From JAICSD01 sp963836665 (GTDB lineage: Bacteria; Acidobacteriota; Vicinamibacteria; Vicinamibacterales; 2-12-FULL-66-21): 64,000 bases of DNA. This document shows, piece by piece, positions 26,193 through 34,898 of the stretch (position 1 is the first letter of the stretch; each line of letters starts with the position of its first letter). The stretch is from positions 496,001-560,000 of the forward strand of contig CAWIKL010000002.1 in assembly GCA_963836665.1 (NCBI GenBank), in the 5' to 3' direction. The position numbers and the translations under genes are program-made. The notes under the pieces are model-generated. The model worked only from the letters and a program-made list of their open reading frames with translations. It was not told the DNA's origin and did no database searches.

Positions 26193-26892
26193 TGGCGGCG
26201 CTCCTCGAACGCCTGATCGACGCGGAAATAGGTGATCTGCAGCCCAAGCGGGTTGACCCGGACGAATTCGTTGGGAACGTGCTCCCGCATGACGAAATCG
26301 ACTTGAGTCACGAAGGTCTGTCGCTCGCGCTCGACCCGCGTGCCCGGTGTGTAGAACACCTTCTGAAAACTGACCGCCGCCTTGAAGGGCGGCTTGCTCA
26401 ACTCGCTCAGGCTGACGTTCTGGACGACGATATCGACTTCGTCCTCCGACGGATTCGCGAGGAACGACTGGATGCTCCGGCTGTGGTCGTTTTGCGCGAT
26501 CGTCGCGTCCGCGAGCGTGTTGTCCAGGAAAAAAGAGAATCAGAGTACTCCCGCTGGATGGTGGCCCGGATGCGGCTGAAATGCTTGACGACGAACTGCG
26601 TCAGAAAGTACCGGAGCTCGGGCGCCTGCGGTGTGTATGAGGAGGCGTCGTACTGTACGGCCTCGGCCCTGCCGACTTCATCAATTCGCACAACGAGAGG
26701 CTTGACGTTGGCGTATCTCGCCTGCGTCCGGAAGTTGAGCACGAGCAGTCCCAGGGCGAGAAGACAGACCAGCGCAAGCGCGATTCGGAGATACGTGTTC
26801 ATCACCAGGGATGAGCCGTACAGCTCCACGAACTGGCGCTTGGCGTCTTCGAGGCGCTTCGGATTCAGGTCGGCAACGACTGGAACAGACAC
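26189..26892 (-). CDS. trbF: TrbF/VirB8-type channel protein (frameshifted)
   Basis: From the GTG at 26892 the protein begins with a cytoplasmic segment and membrane helix (LRIALALVCLLALGLLVLNF). It continues as a VirB8-like periplasmic domain (RYFLTQFVVKHFSRIRATIQ). At a run of six A (26529-26534 on the plus strand) the frame is lost, and the continuation LDNTLADATIAQND, then SFQKVFYTPGTRVERERQTF, lies in the next frame down to 26189. One extra T on the coding strand restores SLFFLDNTL. Length joined is about 234 residues, normal for TrbF. A homopolymer sequencing error is likely; transcriptional slippage is possible. Confidence 0.75.
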
Positions 26893-26904
26893 AACGATCC
26901 GGGC

Positions 26905-27048
26905 TCAGAGAGTGAAATGGATCAAGCCGGCGAGCACCCAGAGGGCGCCCACCACTAGGCCGACCAGAGCGGCCGCGCCAAGCACTATCAGGTACCAACG
27001 CGTGAAGCGCGGTCCCGCGGTCGTATCAAGCTCTCGCTGATAACGCAT
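26905..27048 (-). CDS. 47-residue membrane protein between trbL and trbF
   Basis: An ATG at 27048 with GGAGG four bases upstream opens a 47-codon frame beginning MRYQRELDTTAGPRFTRW. One long membrane helix follows (IVLGAAALVGLVVGALWVLA) and it stops at 26905. Spacing to both neighbours is short (12 bases each side) and direction agrees with the operon. Good ribosome site, typical topology and tight packing argue that it is real although very short. Confidence 0.7.
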   Translation of the reverse strand: MRYQRELDTTAGPRFTRWYLIVLGAAALVGLVVGALWVLAGLIHFTL

Positions 27049-27060
27049 ACGGCCTCCAAA

Positions 27061-27897
27061 TCAGAGATGGCTTAAGCGTTCCGGAAGCACCGAGCCGCCA
27101 CCTCGCCCCGTGAAGATCGAACTCGTAAGTGACGGAACGAGGAGGATGCCAACGGAAAACACGCCGACAATGACGAGCGCTTGCACGCCGTAGACCAAGT
27201 ACAAATCCTCCGTGATGCCTGGCGGAAGCGTCGTCAAGTACTGGTAAATGAATCGCTCAAAAATCATCAGAAAGGCGAACGCGATCACCGGAACAAACGA
27301 ATACTGAAGGAACGCCTTAAACCAGGACCAGAACAGCCAGTCGAGTTTGGGCACGATGAAGAACGGCACGAAGATGGGTCCGACCAGCGCGCAGACTGCG
27401 CTCGCGATCAGCCCGAAGGCGACAACGGCCAGCGAAATGACCTTCGCCACGGTCACGACGATCAGCAGCAGCCAATAGAGAAGATTCGCCAGAATCGACC
27501 ACGCGTCGGGCTGCACGAACTGCGCCCAGAGCGTGTCGAGATGATCGAAGACTAGCTCCAACGAGCGGGCGTCGAGGATGTTGGCAAAATCGTGCGCTTG
27601 GTCGGTGATCAGGTTGCTAAACGACACGCCAATCCCTGGGATCGGCGACTCGTAGAACGCAATCAGGCTGTAGCCGAAGGAGATGAACAGCAACAGCTTC
27701 GCGAAATCGAACAGATGATCGCCGAGCGACGCCGCCTGGAACATCATGCGGATCCCCTGCCACACGATGAGAATGGTGGCGAAGGAAAGAAACATCGAGT
27801 ACCCGATGCGAAGGAATTCGGGCTCGTACGTGGTCAGCAGCACTGTAATCGCCTGCTGGATCGTGCCGACAATCGCCAGCCGTGCTTGGGGGTCCAC
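27061..27897 (-). CDS. trbL: TrbL/VirB6-type polytopic channel protein
   Basis: 278 residues with about six membrane helices. The pattern IGYSMFLSFATILIVWQGIRMMF, followed by FAKLLLFISFGYSLIAFYES and later VAKVISLAVVAFGLIASAVCALVGPIF, is standard for TrbL/VirB6. This protein forms the inner-membrane base of the type IV secretion channel. Length is on the short side but complete, with a clear start and stop. It sits between the VirB5 paralogues and the small membrane protein. Confidence 0.85.
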   Translation of the reverse strand: MDPQARLAIVGTIQQAITVLLTTYEPEFLRIGYSMFLSFATILIVWQGIRMMFQAASLGDHLFDFAKLLLFISFGYSLIAFYESPIPGIGVSFSNLITDQAHDFANILDARSLELVFDHLDTLWAQFVQPDAWSILANLLYWLLLIVVTVAKVISLAVVAFGLIASAVCALVGPIFVPFFIVPKLDWLFWSWFKAFLQYSFVPVIAFAFLMIFERFIYQYLTTLPPGITEDLYLVYGVQALVIVGVFSVGILLVPSLTSSIFTGRGGGSVLPERLSHL

Positions 27898-27908
27898 GGG
27901 TCATCCTC

Positions 27909-28727
27909 CTATGGCTGACGCCAGCTGCGGAGGTCGTTCGCTGAGCCGGCAAGGAAGCCGAGACAGCTCCCACCGCACTCGGCGACCGAACGCAACCGAC
28001 CCAGGCGCATGTTCATCGCCGCCACATCGCTGTCGCGCGCGCGTTTGTTATCGACCGCGAGCTGCTCCAGGATCGCCGTGAGAAACTCGACATGGGACTG
28101 TTTCTGTTGCGTTTCAATCAGGACGGCGGCGCTCATCTTGTCGAGCACCGCGGCGGTCCCCTGGCTGAGTGAAGGATCGGTCACGTCGCGCTCGAGTGCG
28201 TCGATGGCGTCCATCTCGCGTTTGCCTTCAGAACGCAGACGCCCGTTCTCGTCCGTCCCCAGCATCATGATGCTGTCGGCGAGATCCAATGTGGCCAGCT
28301 GCGCGGCGAGCGCGTCCGCCGCGGCCGGAGATTTGCCGCGCAGTGTCGCCAACTCCGTGTCGGCGGCGGACCGAATCCGGCTGATGTCGGTGTAGGCCGC
28401 GCCATCGGGATCTCCGAGGTTCAGTGCGTCCTCGTAGGCCGTCGCATAGGGCGTCACGTCCTGGTAGCGATACGATCGCCATCTGGGTGCATCCGGCACC
28501 AAGTACCGGCCCAAATCGGCAAACGCGCTGAGACGGCGCGCCATGCGCCGGAACCGTCCTGCCTGCTCCGTCAAGGTCTCCACCATCTGACTCTTCAGCG
28601 CCGCGGTGATGATGTTCTTCGCGGTGGTCGCCGGATCGGTGACCACGAGGGCTGACGCCGGGCGCAGGCCGGAGACGACCACAGCGACTACCGCGAGTAC
28701 TCCAATCGTTCGGGCTTGGGATTTCAT
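27909..28727 (-). CDS. TrbJ/VirB5-like secreted pilus-associated protein, copy 1
   Basis: 272 residues with a signal peptide (VLAVVAVVVSGLRPASA) and a long alpha-helical mature part. It ends MNMRLGRLRSVAECGGSCLG, then LRSWRQP, nearly the same ending as the adjacent paralogue at 28739. VirB5/TrbJ proteins cap or assemble the conjugative pilus. The helical pattern (LTEQAGRFRRMARRLSAFAD, DALERDVTDPSLSQGTAAVL) fits. Adjacent duplication suggests specialised roles. Confidence 0.7.
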   Translation of the reverse strand: MKSQARTIGVLAVVAVVVSGLRPASALVVTDPATTAKNIITAALKSQMVETLTEQAGRFRRMARRLSAFADLGRYLVPDAPRWRSYRYQDVTPYATAYEDALNLGDPDGAAYTDISRIRSAADTELATLRGKSPAAADALAAQLATLDLADSIMMLGTDENGRLRSEGKREMDAIDALERDVTDPSLSQGTAAVLDKMSAAVLIETQQKQSHVEFLTAILEQLAVDNKRARDSDVAAMNMRLGRLRSVAECGGSCLGFLAGSANDLRSWRQP

Positions 28728-28738
28728 CGGGGCCTCCG

Positions 28739-29515
28739 TTACGGTTGGCGCCAGTTCCGCAGGTCCGCAGCAGCGCCGGCGATCAGGTTGATGCCCGCTT
28801 GGCGTCCATCTCTGAGGTTGCCCAGGCGCATGTTCATCGTCGCGGCTTCCGTATCCCGAAGGCGCTTGCCGCGGACGAGCAGTTGCTCGAGCACGTGCGA
28901 CAGCAGTTGGTTGGCCGCGGTGTCCTGCCGCCGGGCCAGCAGTTCGCCGGCTGCGACTTTGTCCAGGATGGCGGTCATCTCGTGATACCGAGACGCCGGA
29001 TTGAGCACATCGTGCTGGAGCGAGGCTGTCGCTTGCTGGAGCGGGCCACTGTAGCCCCGAACCAAAGCCACCTGGTTCCCTGCGATCTGGGCAACGGCGT
29101 CGGTGATTTCAATCGTCGCGTAGGCGTTTTCAACCGTCTTGCGCGCGGGCGCCGGCAGCGAATCCAGCAGCACGCCTGGTTGGGTGAGCGGACGAGTCGT
29201 TTGTCTGTAGAGCAGACCTCGGGGGTCGCCGCTATTGAGCCCCTCAAGCCATGAGGCGCCGTACTGCCAGCGGCTCGGGTCGTGTCTCGTGAGGGGCACA
29301 GGCGGGAGGCGATAACGCTCCATATTGCCGAGACCCTGGGCCATCCGGACGATCGTTTGATACTGCTCCCAGAGCGTCTGGTACTCCCGCAGCGTCCGTT
29401 CCGCGATCAGCGTTGTTTGCACCAAGTTGCTGGGGTCAAGGACCACCAGCTGCGCCCGTGCGGGTGCGGCGATGGCGACGACGATGAGAGCCAGCCCGAA
29501 CACACGTGTCGTCAT
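28739..29515 (-). CDS. trbJ: TrbJ/VirB5-like secreted pilus-associated protein, copy 2
   Basis: 258 residues from the ATG at 29515, preceded by AGGAGGG; the frame extends to 29752 but without a ribosome site. A signal peptide (VFGLALIVVAIAAPARAQ) precedes DPSNLVQTTLIAERTLREYQ, the usual TrbJ beginning, and a helical body ending NMRLGNLRDGRQAGINLIAG, then LRNWRQP. It is closer to textbook TrbJ than copy 1. Eleven bases separate it from copy 1 and eight from trbI. Confidence 0.8.
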   Translation of the reverse strand: MTTRVFGLALIVVAIAAPARAQLVVLDPSNLVQTTLIAERTLREYQTLWEQYQTIVRMAQGLGNMERYRLPPVPLTRHDPSRWQYGASWLEGLNSGDPRGLLYRQTTRPLTQPGVLLDSLPAPARKTVENAYATIEITDAVAQIAGNQVALVRGYSGPLQQATASLQHDVLNPASRYHEMTAILDKVAAGELLARRQDTAANQLLSHVLEQLLVRGKRLRDTEAATMNMRLGNLRDGRQAGINLIAGAAADLRNWRQP

Positions 29516-29523
29516 AGTCCCTC

Positions 29524-30795
29524 CTACTGAATCCGCGACGTCGACGCTGAGTCCAATGGCGATGCTGACCTGCCGTACGCGGGCAGTTCGAGATCGCCGG
29601 TGAGGTACACCTTGACGGGGTGGCCCTCCCGAATCGTGACCGTTGGCAGACGGTTGAGGAACCGGTTCATCGTCTGCGCGGTGGCCTGCGCGGTTGCGTC
29701 GCCGGCGCTTCCTGCGATGACGACGGTGTTGCTCGCCCGGTTTATTCCCCACGACGTCAGTGACTGTGCGAGACCGGTGAGCAGACCGACCGCCGCTGCC
29801 GCGCCAAAGGTCGAGCGATAGTGCTGATCGACCTTGTCCCGCAAGCCTGAGTCGCCGATGTCGTTCAGACCGGTAAAGTGATCGAGTTCATATGTCCGTC
29901 CGTCGGGCAGCAACAGGCGATCGAACCCAACCGCCAGGCGGCTTTCGCCGAACGACTGCACAGGTTTCGTCTCGCCGAGTACCCGCGAGCCCGCTGGAAT
30001 CAGCAGCACTTGCCCGTTCTGCGAATACACCGGTGTAGTGACGAGGCAGTTCACCGGGGCGGCCGCCCCGCCATCCACCCGGTTGACCAACACCGCGTCA
30101 ATGACGGTCCCCTCGAGAATCCGGTGGAGCGGACCCGCAGACGGTGGCCCTACGGTCTTCGACCGCTTCATCGCGGCGGTGGCTGTCGTCGGCGAACTGT
30201 CATGTTCAACCTGTTCGGACTCTGGCGGGTTGCCATACCGGCTTGACGCGCGCACGACGGCATCGGCGACGGCATCCAGATTGGGCGGCGGAGGTAGCTC
30301 GTCGTTGAGCCCATGATCACCAGAAGACACCGGGCCAAGTTGGCCCGCCCGCCGTTCCGAAACAAGTCGTTGCGACTCGGGCCGCCGACTGATGACGACA
30401 TTCGTGGCGAACAGACTCTCGTATTCCCGTCGTCGCCGCTCTTCCTTGATCTGATCGGGAGCTTCCCGCCCGGCTGTCGGCTCCTCGGCGATAGGGCGCG
30501 CTGATGTTGCAGGCGTCTGCGATTCAGCAAGCCTCGCCTGCGTCGTCCGTGCGTCTAACGCGCGCAGGCGGTCCTGATATTCGCGGAGGCGATCCGCATT
30601 GGGCGACTGAGCTTCGGCCACCGCTGGCGCCGCCGTTCGCGCTGGCGGGCGCGACTGCCCGGTAAACGCGATAATCGCGAGCATGCCGAGCGCCAAGGCG
30701 ATCATCAGCCACATTTGAAGCCGTCGCGGAAGCACGCCTCGCGGAGCGGGCCTCTTGTCGGTGACGGTCGGCGGCGGAGGGGGCGTCTCGGCCAT
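29524..30795 (-). CDS. trbI: TrbI/VirB10-type channel protein
   Basis: 423 residues: a short cytoplasmic part, one membrane helix (MWLMIALALGMLAIIAF), and a long linker rich in charged residues. The conserved C-terminal domain follows (ILEGTVIDAVLVNRVDGG, then VYSQNGQVLLIPAGSRVLGE and RLAVGFDRLLLPDGRTYELD). VirB10 proteins span both membranes and sense ATP-driven energy in the channel. The gene abuts trbG (2 bases between stop and start). Confidence 0.9.
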   Translation of the reverse strand: MAETPPPPPTVTDKRPAPRGVLPRRLQMWLMIALALGMLAIIAFTGQSRPPARTAAPAVAEAQSPNADRLREYQDRLRALDARTTQARLAESQTPATSARPIAEEPTAGREAPDQIKEERRRREYESLFATNVVISRRPESQRLVSERRAGQLGPVSSGDHGLNDELPPPPNLDAVADAVVRASSRYGNPPESEQVEHDSSPTTATAAMKRSKTVGPPSAGPLHRILEGTVIDAVLVNRVDGGAAAPVNCLVTTPVYSQNGQVLLIPAGSRVLGETKPVQSFGESRLAVGFDRLLLPDGRTYELDHFTGLNDIGDSGLRDKVDQHYRSTFGAAAAVGLLTGLAQSLTSWGINRASNTVVIAGSAGDATAQATAQTMNRFLNRLPTVTIREGHPVKVYLTGDLELPAYGRSASPLDSASTSRIQ

Positions 30796-30797
30796 GA

Positions 30798-31571
30798 CTA
30801 CTGCCCGTGTCCGAATTCGAATCGGTTCTTGCCGAGCAGCAGGTACCCGCGCTCGAGCACCTTGGGTACGACGTACGTTCCCGCGAACACCTGGAAGTTG
30901 ATGAGCCCAGGCTGACCGTCCTTGACCTCATACAACGCCGGCAACTCGCGCGCATCGGTCCGGACGTAGGTGAACCTGCCGTCGTTCCAGATCGCGCGGA
31001 CGAGAAAAGGCTTCTTGTAGACGGGCGTTCCGTAGACGAACTGCATGGAGGCCGGGTAGTCATGGCGGAATGACGCCACCGCGTCCTCCGCTTGGCGCTG
31101 CGCGGCGAGGGTCGCGGCCTTCGCGGCGGTCAACTCGGCCTGCAGCTCGCTCACCTCACCGACTGAGAAATACTTCCGCTCCTTGGTCGACGCCCGGCTC
31201 GGGTCGGCGGTCACGTACACCTTCAGATCGGGCTGGGTCGTCTTGCTCTCGTTCAGGAGAAAGGAATAGACGGTGCCGCTTGCGGTCACCAGGTTCATGT
31301 TCGTCGCCGCACCTTCCTTGGCCGGCTTCACATGCGCGATGTTCTGAGCGGCTGAGATGATCCAGAAGTCCTTGTCGCCGCAGACGACGTCGAGAATGTC
31401 CTCCCCGTCGGGCAGGACCACCATCGTCGTATATCGGAGGCGCGTGTTGAGCTGAATCACGCCCCGGTCGGAGGCGGACGTCTCGCGGACGCCTGGCGTC
31501 TGTGCCGCGAGGGGCGCAGCCATCGACGAGAGGGTCAGGCCGCAGACGAGCATGAGGGTCGTAGCACGCAT
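30798..31571 (-). CDS. trbG: TrbG/VirB9-type outer-membrane channel protein
   Basis: 257 residues with a signal peptide (LMLVCGLTLSSMAAPLAAQ). Strand-rich sequence follows: TMVVLPDGEDILDVVCGDKDFW, and VKPAKEGAATNMNLVTASG, then the C-terminal domain (VYGTPVYKKPFLVRAIWNDG, FTYVRTDARELPALYEVKDG). These match VirB9/TrbG, which forms the outer layer of the core complex with VirB10. It lies directly between trbE and trbI. Confidence 0.88.
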   Translation of the reverse strand: MRATTLMLVCGLTLSSMAAPLAAQTPGVRETSASDRGVIQLNTRLRYTTMVVLPDGEDILDVVCGDKDFWIISAAQNIAHVKPAKEGAATNMNLVTASGTVYSFLLNESKTTQPDLKVYVTADPSRASTKERKYFSVGEVSELQAELTAAKAATLAAQRQAEDAVASFRHDYPASMQFVYGTPVYKKPFLVRAIWNDGRFTYVRTDARELPALYEVKDGQPGLINFQVFAGTYVVPKVLERGYLLLGKNRFEFGHGQ

Positions 31572-31588
31572 AGGGAGGCCTCCGTGTA

Positions 31589-34015
31589 TTAGGCGGATTC
31601 GGCAAGCCGATCCAGGCCGGCTTCAAGGCCGTGCTCTCGCACGACGGCGGCGACGCGGTCGTTGTCCGTGGGCGTGTTCGTGTAGAGCCAGTACGACCGG
31701 GGATCGACGTTCAGAGTGAGCACCTTGCTCAGATCCGGTCGTTTCATCAGCACCTGCTGTCGCGGAATCAGATCCGCCAACAGCTCCACTTCGGTGTCAT
31801 TCAGCCGGAACAGGTCCGCGTAACGAACGCGATCCAGGGCCGGGTTCGCCAGGAGCAACTTCGTCGGGCAGCTTTCGACCACGGTGCGCAGCAAGTCCGC
31901 CGAGACAAAATCGTCAATCGACTGCGTCGCCAGGACCATCGCGGCGTTTCGCTTCCGCCACGTCTTGAGTGCCTCTTGGACGTAGGCGCGCAGCCGGTCA
32001 TGCTGAATGAAGCGCCACGCCTCGTCCATCACACAGAGTGTCAGTGGCGGGTCGATGGTCGATTCGGCCAAGCGGGCGTTGACCCGATGCAGCACGTAGA
32101 ACAGCAGTGCCTCCAGTACCGCTGGGTATGCGCTGGCGTTCTCGAACTCGAACACTTGGAAGCGCTGAAGAGTGAGCGTGTCTTCAACATGATCAAAGAC
32201 GTCCCCGTACCGCCCGCCTTCAATCCACTTGCTCAGCCGCGACGCCAACGAGCGCGGGACCAAGTTCGACAGCGTGAACAGGCGGCGTTGGACGGTGTCG
32301 AGAACGTACAGATTCTCGATGGCTTCGTACAGCTCGCGGTCCTCGGCGTCGGACAGTCGGTAGCCGTCCGCGCCTTCGAGCAGCACACGCACAAACGCGT
32401 GCAAGAAGTGCAGGTTCTCCCGCGTCGGCGCCAACGCGAAGGGGTTGATCGACACACCCTCGCCGCGAGTCCCTACTTCCAGGTAGCTGCCGCGGAAGAG
32501 CGTGGCCAACTTTCGGTAGCTGTGTCCCAGATCGAAGACGACGGTGTTCGGCCCGTACCGCTGCGCCTGCGTGATGAGGAAGTTCATCAGAAAACTCTTG
32601 CCACTGCCGGTTGCGCCGAGCACGACCGTGTGCCCGACGTCTTCGACATGCAGGTTGAAAAAATAGGGCGTTCGGTGCCGGGTCTCGAACACCGCCAGCG
32701 CCTCGCGGTCGAAGAACCGACTGTGTGCGGCGCCCGTATCGAGCGTAAATAAGAAACTCAGGTCCGCCAGGTTCGTCTCGAGCAGCGCCATGCGCCGGAG
32801 GTTGTGCGCACTGTTGCCGGGCACGGTCGCCAGCCACGCGTTGAGCAGGTTGTATGTCTCCTGGACGAGCGTGCCATCGTGGGTCGCGACCGCCTTTTCC
32901 GCCTCGCTCACGCACCGGTCCAGCCGTTGCGCGTCTTCGTCGAACACCACGACCGACAACGAACACTCTCCGAAGAAGTGACCGTTGACCTCAAGCTCGG
33001 TCAGCGCGTCACCAAGTTGCCGCACCGTGGCGCCCGCGCTTTCGTCGATCAGCATCTCTTCCGGCTTCGTGTCGGGAGACACGTAGTTCACCAGCGACAC
33101 GCGCTTGTTGAAGAAGTGCCGACGGCGACGCTGAATGTCACGCCGCACCCGATCGTTGGCGATGCGTCGCCATTCGAGGCAGGCATTGAACTCACCGGGC
33201 ACCGTGTACAGCTCTTCCAAGAGGTGCGGGTAGGTCCCGGCAGGCGGCTCCTTCATGGTTAGCACCTTCACGCGGGCGTCGCCGACCGTGAGATGCGTTC
33301 GATGGCACTCGACGGGTGAGTCCGCCATGAAAAAATCTACGTGGGTGTCGTATCGCAGCGGGGCGACCGGTGCACCCGGGGGGTAGTTGACGAGACCGCG
33401 GAGGAACCCGAAGGCGTCGTTCTTCGGGAGGCGGGTCAGGCGGACGGAATCGGCGAGTTGCACTTCCAGCGCCGCGCACCTGTTGTGGAGTTGCTGCACA
33501 GCCTGATGGAGATCACCTGCCAGGAGTTCCAATACACCAGTGACGGACAGCCACTCTCGCAGTGCCTGGCCCGGATGCTGGAGGGTCGCGTTGAGGCGGC
33601 TCTTCGCACCCCGTCGTGGCATGCCCTCGTACACGAGGACCATATACAAGGCGATGTGATAAAGGTCGGCGCGGCGGTCATTCAGGTACCCCGTGCGTCG
33701 CTCGATGGCGTCGCGGGCGACGGCTTGTTCGCACGCGCCCGGCTCGAAACGGCGCACACGACGCTTGCAGACGTATTGATAGAGGCGGCTGTGTTCGTCC
33801 AGGGTTCGAACGGCCGCTTCAAAGCGGTGAACCACATCGCGACGCGCGGCGGCATCGAGGCACTCGTAGTCCACGCCTGTGAGCCCAAAGGCCATCCCGA
33901 CGTGACCGGCCTTGGTCAGAAACGTGTAGTCATCGACAAAGCCCCAGATGGCCAGCAGGCCGTTGACGCTGCCGGCGGCCTGGTAGTCCTTGCGAATTCG
34001 GCGCATGCTCACCAC
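31589..34015 (-). CDS. trbE: TrbE/VirB4-type conjugation ATPase
   Basis: 808 residues. The N-terminal half is the CagE/TrbE domain (FVDDYTFLTKAGHVGMAFGL). The C-terminal half is the ATPase with Walker A GATGSGKSFLMNF, Walker B LCVMDEAWRF, and LATQSIDDFVSADLL. It powers substrate transfer and pilus assembly. The frame opens at a GTG at 34015; an ATG at 34006 is an alternative. It overlaps trbD by 7 bases, consistent with coupling. Confidence 0.93.
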   Translation of the reverse strand: MVSMRRIRKDYQAAGSVNGLLAIWGFVDDYTFLTKAGHVGMAFGLTGVDYECLDAAARRDVVHRFEAAVRTLDEHSRLYQYVCKRRVRRFEPGACEQAVARDAIERRTGYLNDRRADLYHIALYMVLVYEGMPRRGAKSRLNATLQHPGQALREWLSVTGVLELLAGDLHQAVQQLHNRCAALEVQLADSVRLTRLPKNDAFGFLRGLVNYPPGAPVAPLRYDTHVDFFMADSPVECHRTHLTVGDARVKVLTMKEPPAGTYPHLLEELYTVPGEFNACLEWRRIANDRVRRDIQRRRRHFFNKRVSLVNYVSPDTKPEEMLIDESAGATVRQLGDALTELEVNGHFFGECSLSVVVFDEDAQRLDRCVSEAEKAVATHDGTLVQETYNLLNAWLATVPGNSAHNLRRMALLETNLADLSFLFTLDTGAAHSRFFDREALAVFETRHRTPYFFNLHVEDVGHTVVLGATGSGKSFLMNFLITQAQRYGPNTVVFDLGHSYRKLATLFRGSYLEVGTRGEGVSINPFALAPTRENLHFLHAFVRVLLEGADGYRLSDAEDRELYEAIENLYVLDTVQRRLFTLSNLVPRSLASRLSKWIEGGRYGDVFDHVEDTLTLQRFQVFEFENASAYPAVLEALLFYVLHRVNARLAESTIDPPLTLCVMDEAWRFIQHDRLRAYVQEALKTWRKRNAAMVLATQSIDDFVSADLLRTVVESCPTKLLLANPALDRVRYADLFRLNDTEVELLADLIPRQQVLMKRPDLSKVLTLNVDPRSYWLYTNTPTDNDRVAAVVREHGLEAGLDRLAESA

Positions 34016-34305
34016 GGCCGCACCTCCACGTCGAACGGCGTTCGCTGGAGAGCGTCGTACCGCGTCCGGAAGCGGGACGATGACAGCAGAATTCGCAGCA
34101 TCTCGGGATCGCGCTTGGTCGAACAGAACGCGAAGACGTACAGCCCAACGAAGGTAATAAGGCCGGCCAGGAACGAGTAGAAGAGGTTGAACACCGCCGC
34201 GCCTGCTGTGAGCGCAAGGAAGAACAGGCGGCGATCGACGCCCCAGACCGTCAAGGGGCGATGGAGCGCCTTGTACACGGGGCGGATGGACGGGCGGTTC
34301 GGCAT
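34009..34305 (-). CDS. trbD: TrbD/VirB3-type membrane protein
   Basis: 98 residues from the ATG at 34305. PSIRPVYKALHRPLTVWGVDRR leads into two adjacent membrane helices (LFFLALTAGAAVFNLFYSFL and ITFVGLYVFAFC), then RDPEMLRILLSSSRFRTRYD; this is the standard VirB3/TrbD layout. The upstream part of the longer frame (to 34398) overlaps trbC and is a shadow. A second, truncated copy lies at 55034 on the other strand. Confidence 0.88.
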   Translation of the reverse strand: MPNRPSIRPVYKALHRPLTVWGVDRRLFFLALTAGAAVFNLFYSFLAGLITFVGLYVFAFCSTKRDPEMLRILLSSSRFRTRYDALQRTPFDVEVRPW

Positions 34306-34312
34306 GGCGACC

Positions 34313-34609
34313 TCAGAACAGCCAGGCGAGGAACTGGGCGGCGAAGAGGGCCAGACCGCCGCCGAAGACGATTCCGGAGATCTGCCGCTTGGCGCCACCT
34401 TCGCCGAACATGAACATCAGGCCGCCGATGACGATGGCCACCAGCGCCAGCGAGCGTGCGAGCGGTCCCGTGAAGGTCGCAGCCAAGTTGCCGGCCGCAC
34501 GTTCCCACGGAGATTGCGCCAAGGCGGAGACCGGTCGGATCACCATGGCGACAACCGCCATCGCCGCCGCCCGGCGCCATGTTGTCGTTCTGAAGGGGAC
34601 CGTGTTCAT
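34313..34609 (-). CDS. trbC: TrbC/VirB2-type major pilin
   Basis: 98 residues from the ATG at 34609 (AGGAGG upstream). The signal sequence ends SALAQ. The mature pilin SPWERAAGNL, then GPLARSLALVAIVIGGLMFMF and GGGLALFAAQFLAWLF, has two membrane helices, as in VirB2/TrbC. It is the first gene of the minus-strand transfer operon. A paralogue at 54710, nearly identical from SPWERAA onward, lies on the opposite strand, indicating a second copy of the operon head. Confidence 0.92.
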   Translation of the reverse strand: MNTVPFRTTTWRRAAAMAVVAMVIRPVSALAQSPWERAAGNLAATFTGPLARSLALVAIVIGGLMFMFGEGGAKRQISGIVFGGGLALFAAQFLAWLF

Positions 34610-34898
34610 CGTGTTCCTCCTGCTCGCGGGCGCCGATCGACGAGCGCCGGTGACACGCAGACATTGAGCAAGAACGAGGCACACGGCCGGGTACGCGAGT
34701 TATGGAGTGCGTAATACCCGATAACAGCCGTTAATAACTACTGACGATGCGTTATGAACTCGCGGGATTGTTCGAGAATTCGCGCGACGATGATGCTCAT
34801 CGCGAGTCGGTCTCGCGAAGACGCCGATCGTTCGCCGTCGATGATGGGCGCGGGATGGCGAGCGCCGGTGACATGTAATTCTTACGCCGCCGTCTGAA
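34610..34898. promoter_or_regulatory. Divergent control region between trbC and the membrane protein gene
   Basis: This gap holds a 15-base direct repeat (CGAGCGCCGGTGACA at 34641-34655 and 34859-34873), each preceded nearby by CGCCGATCG. A palindrome CGATGA-TGC-TCATCG lies at 34788-34802. AT-rich sequence around 34710-34740 may hold the trb promoter. The repeats probably bind a regulator of transfer, perhaps the winged-helix protein at 35573. Confidence 0.5.
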
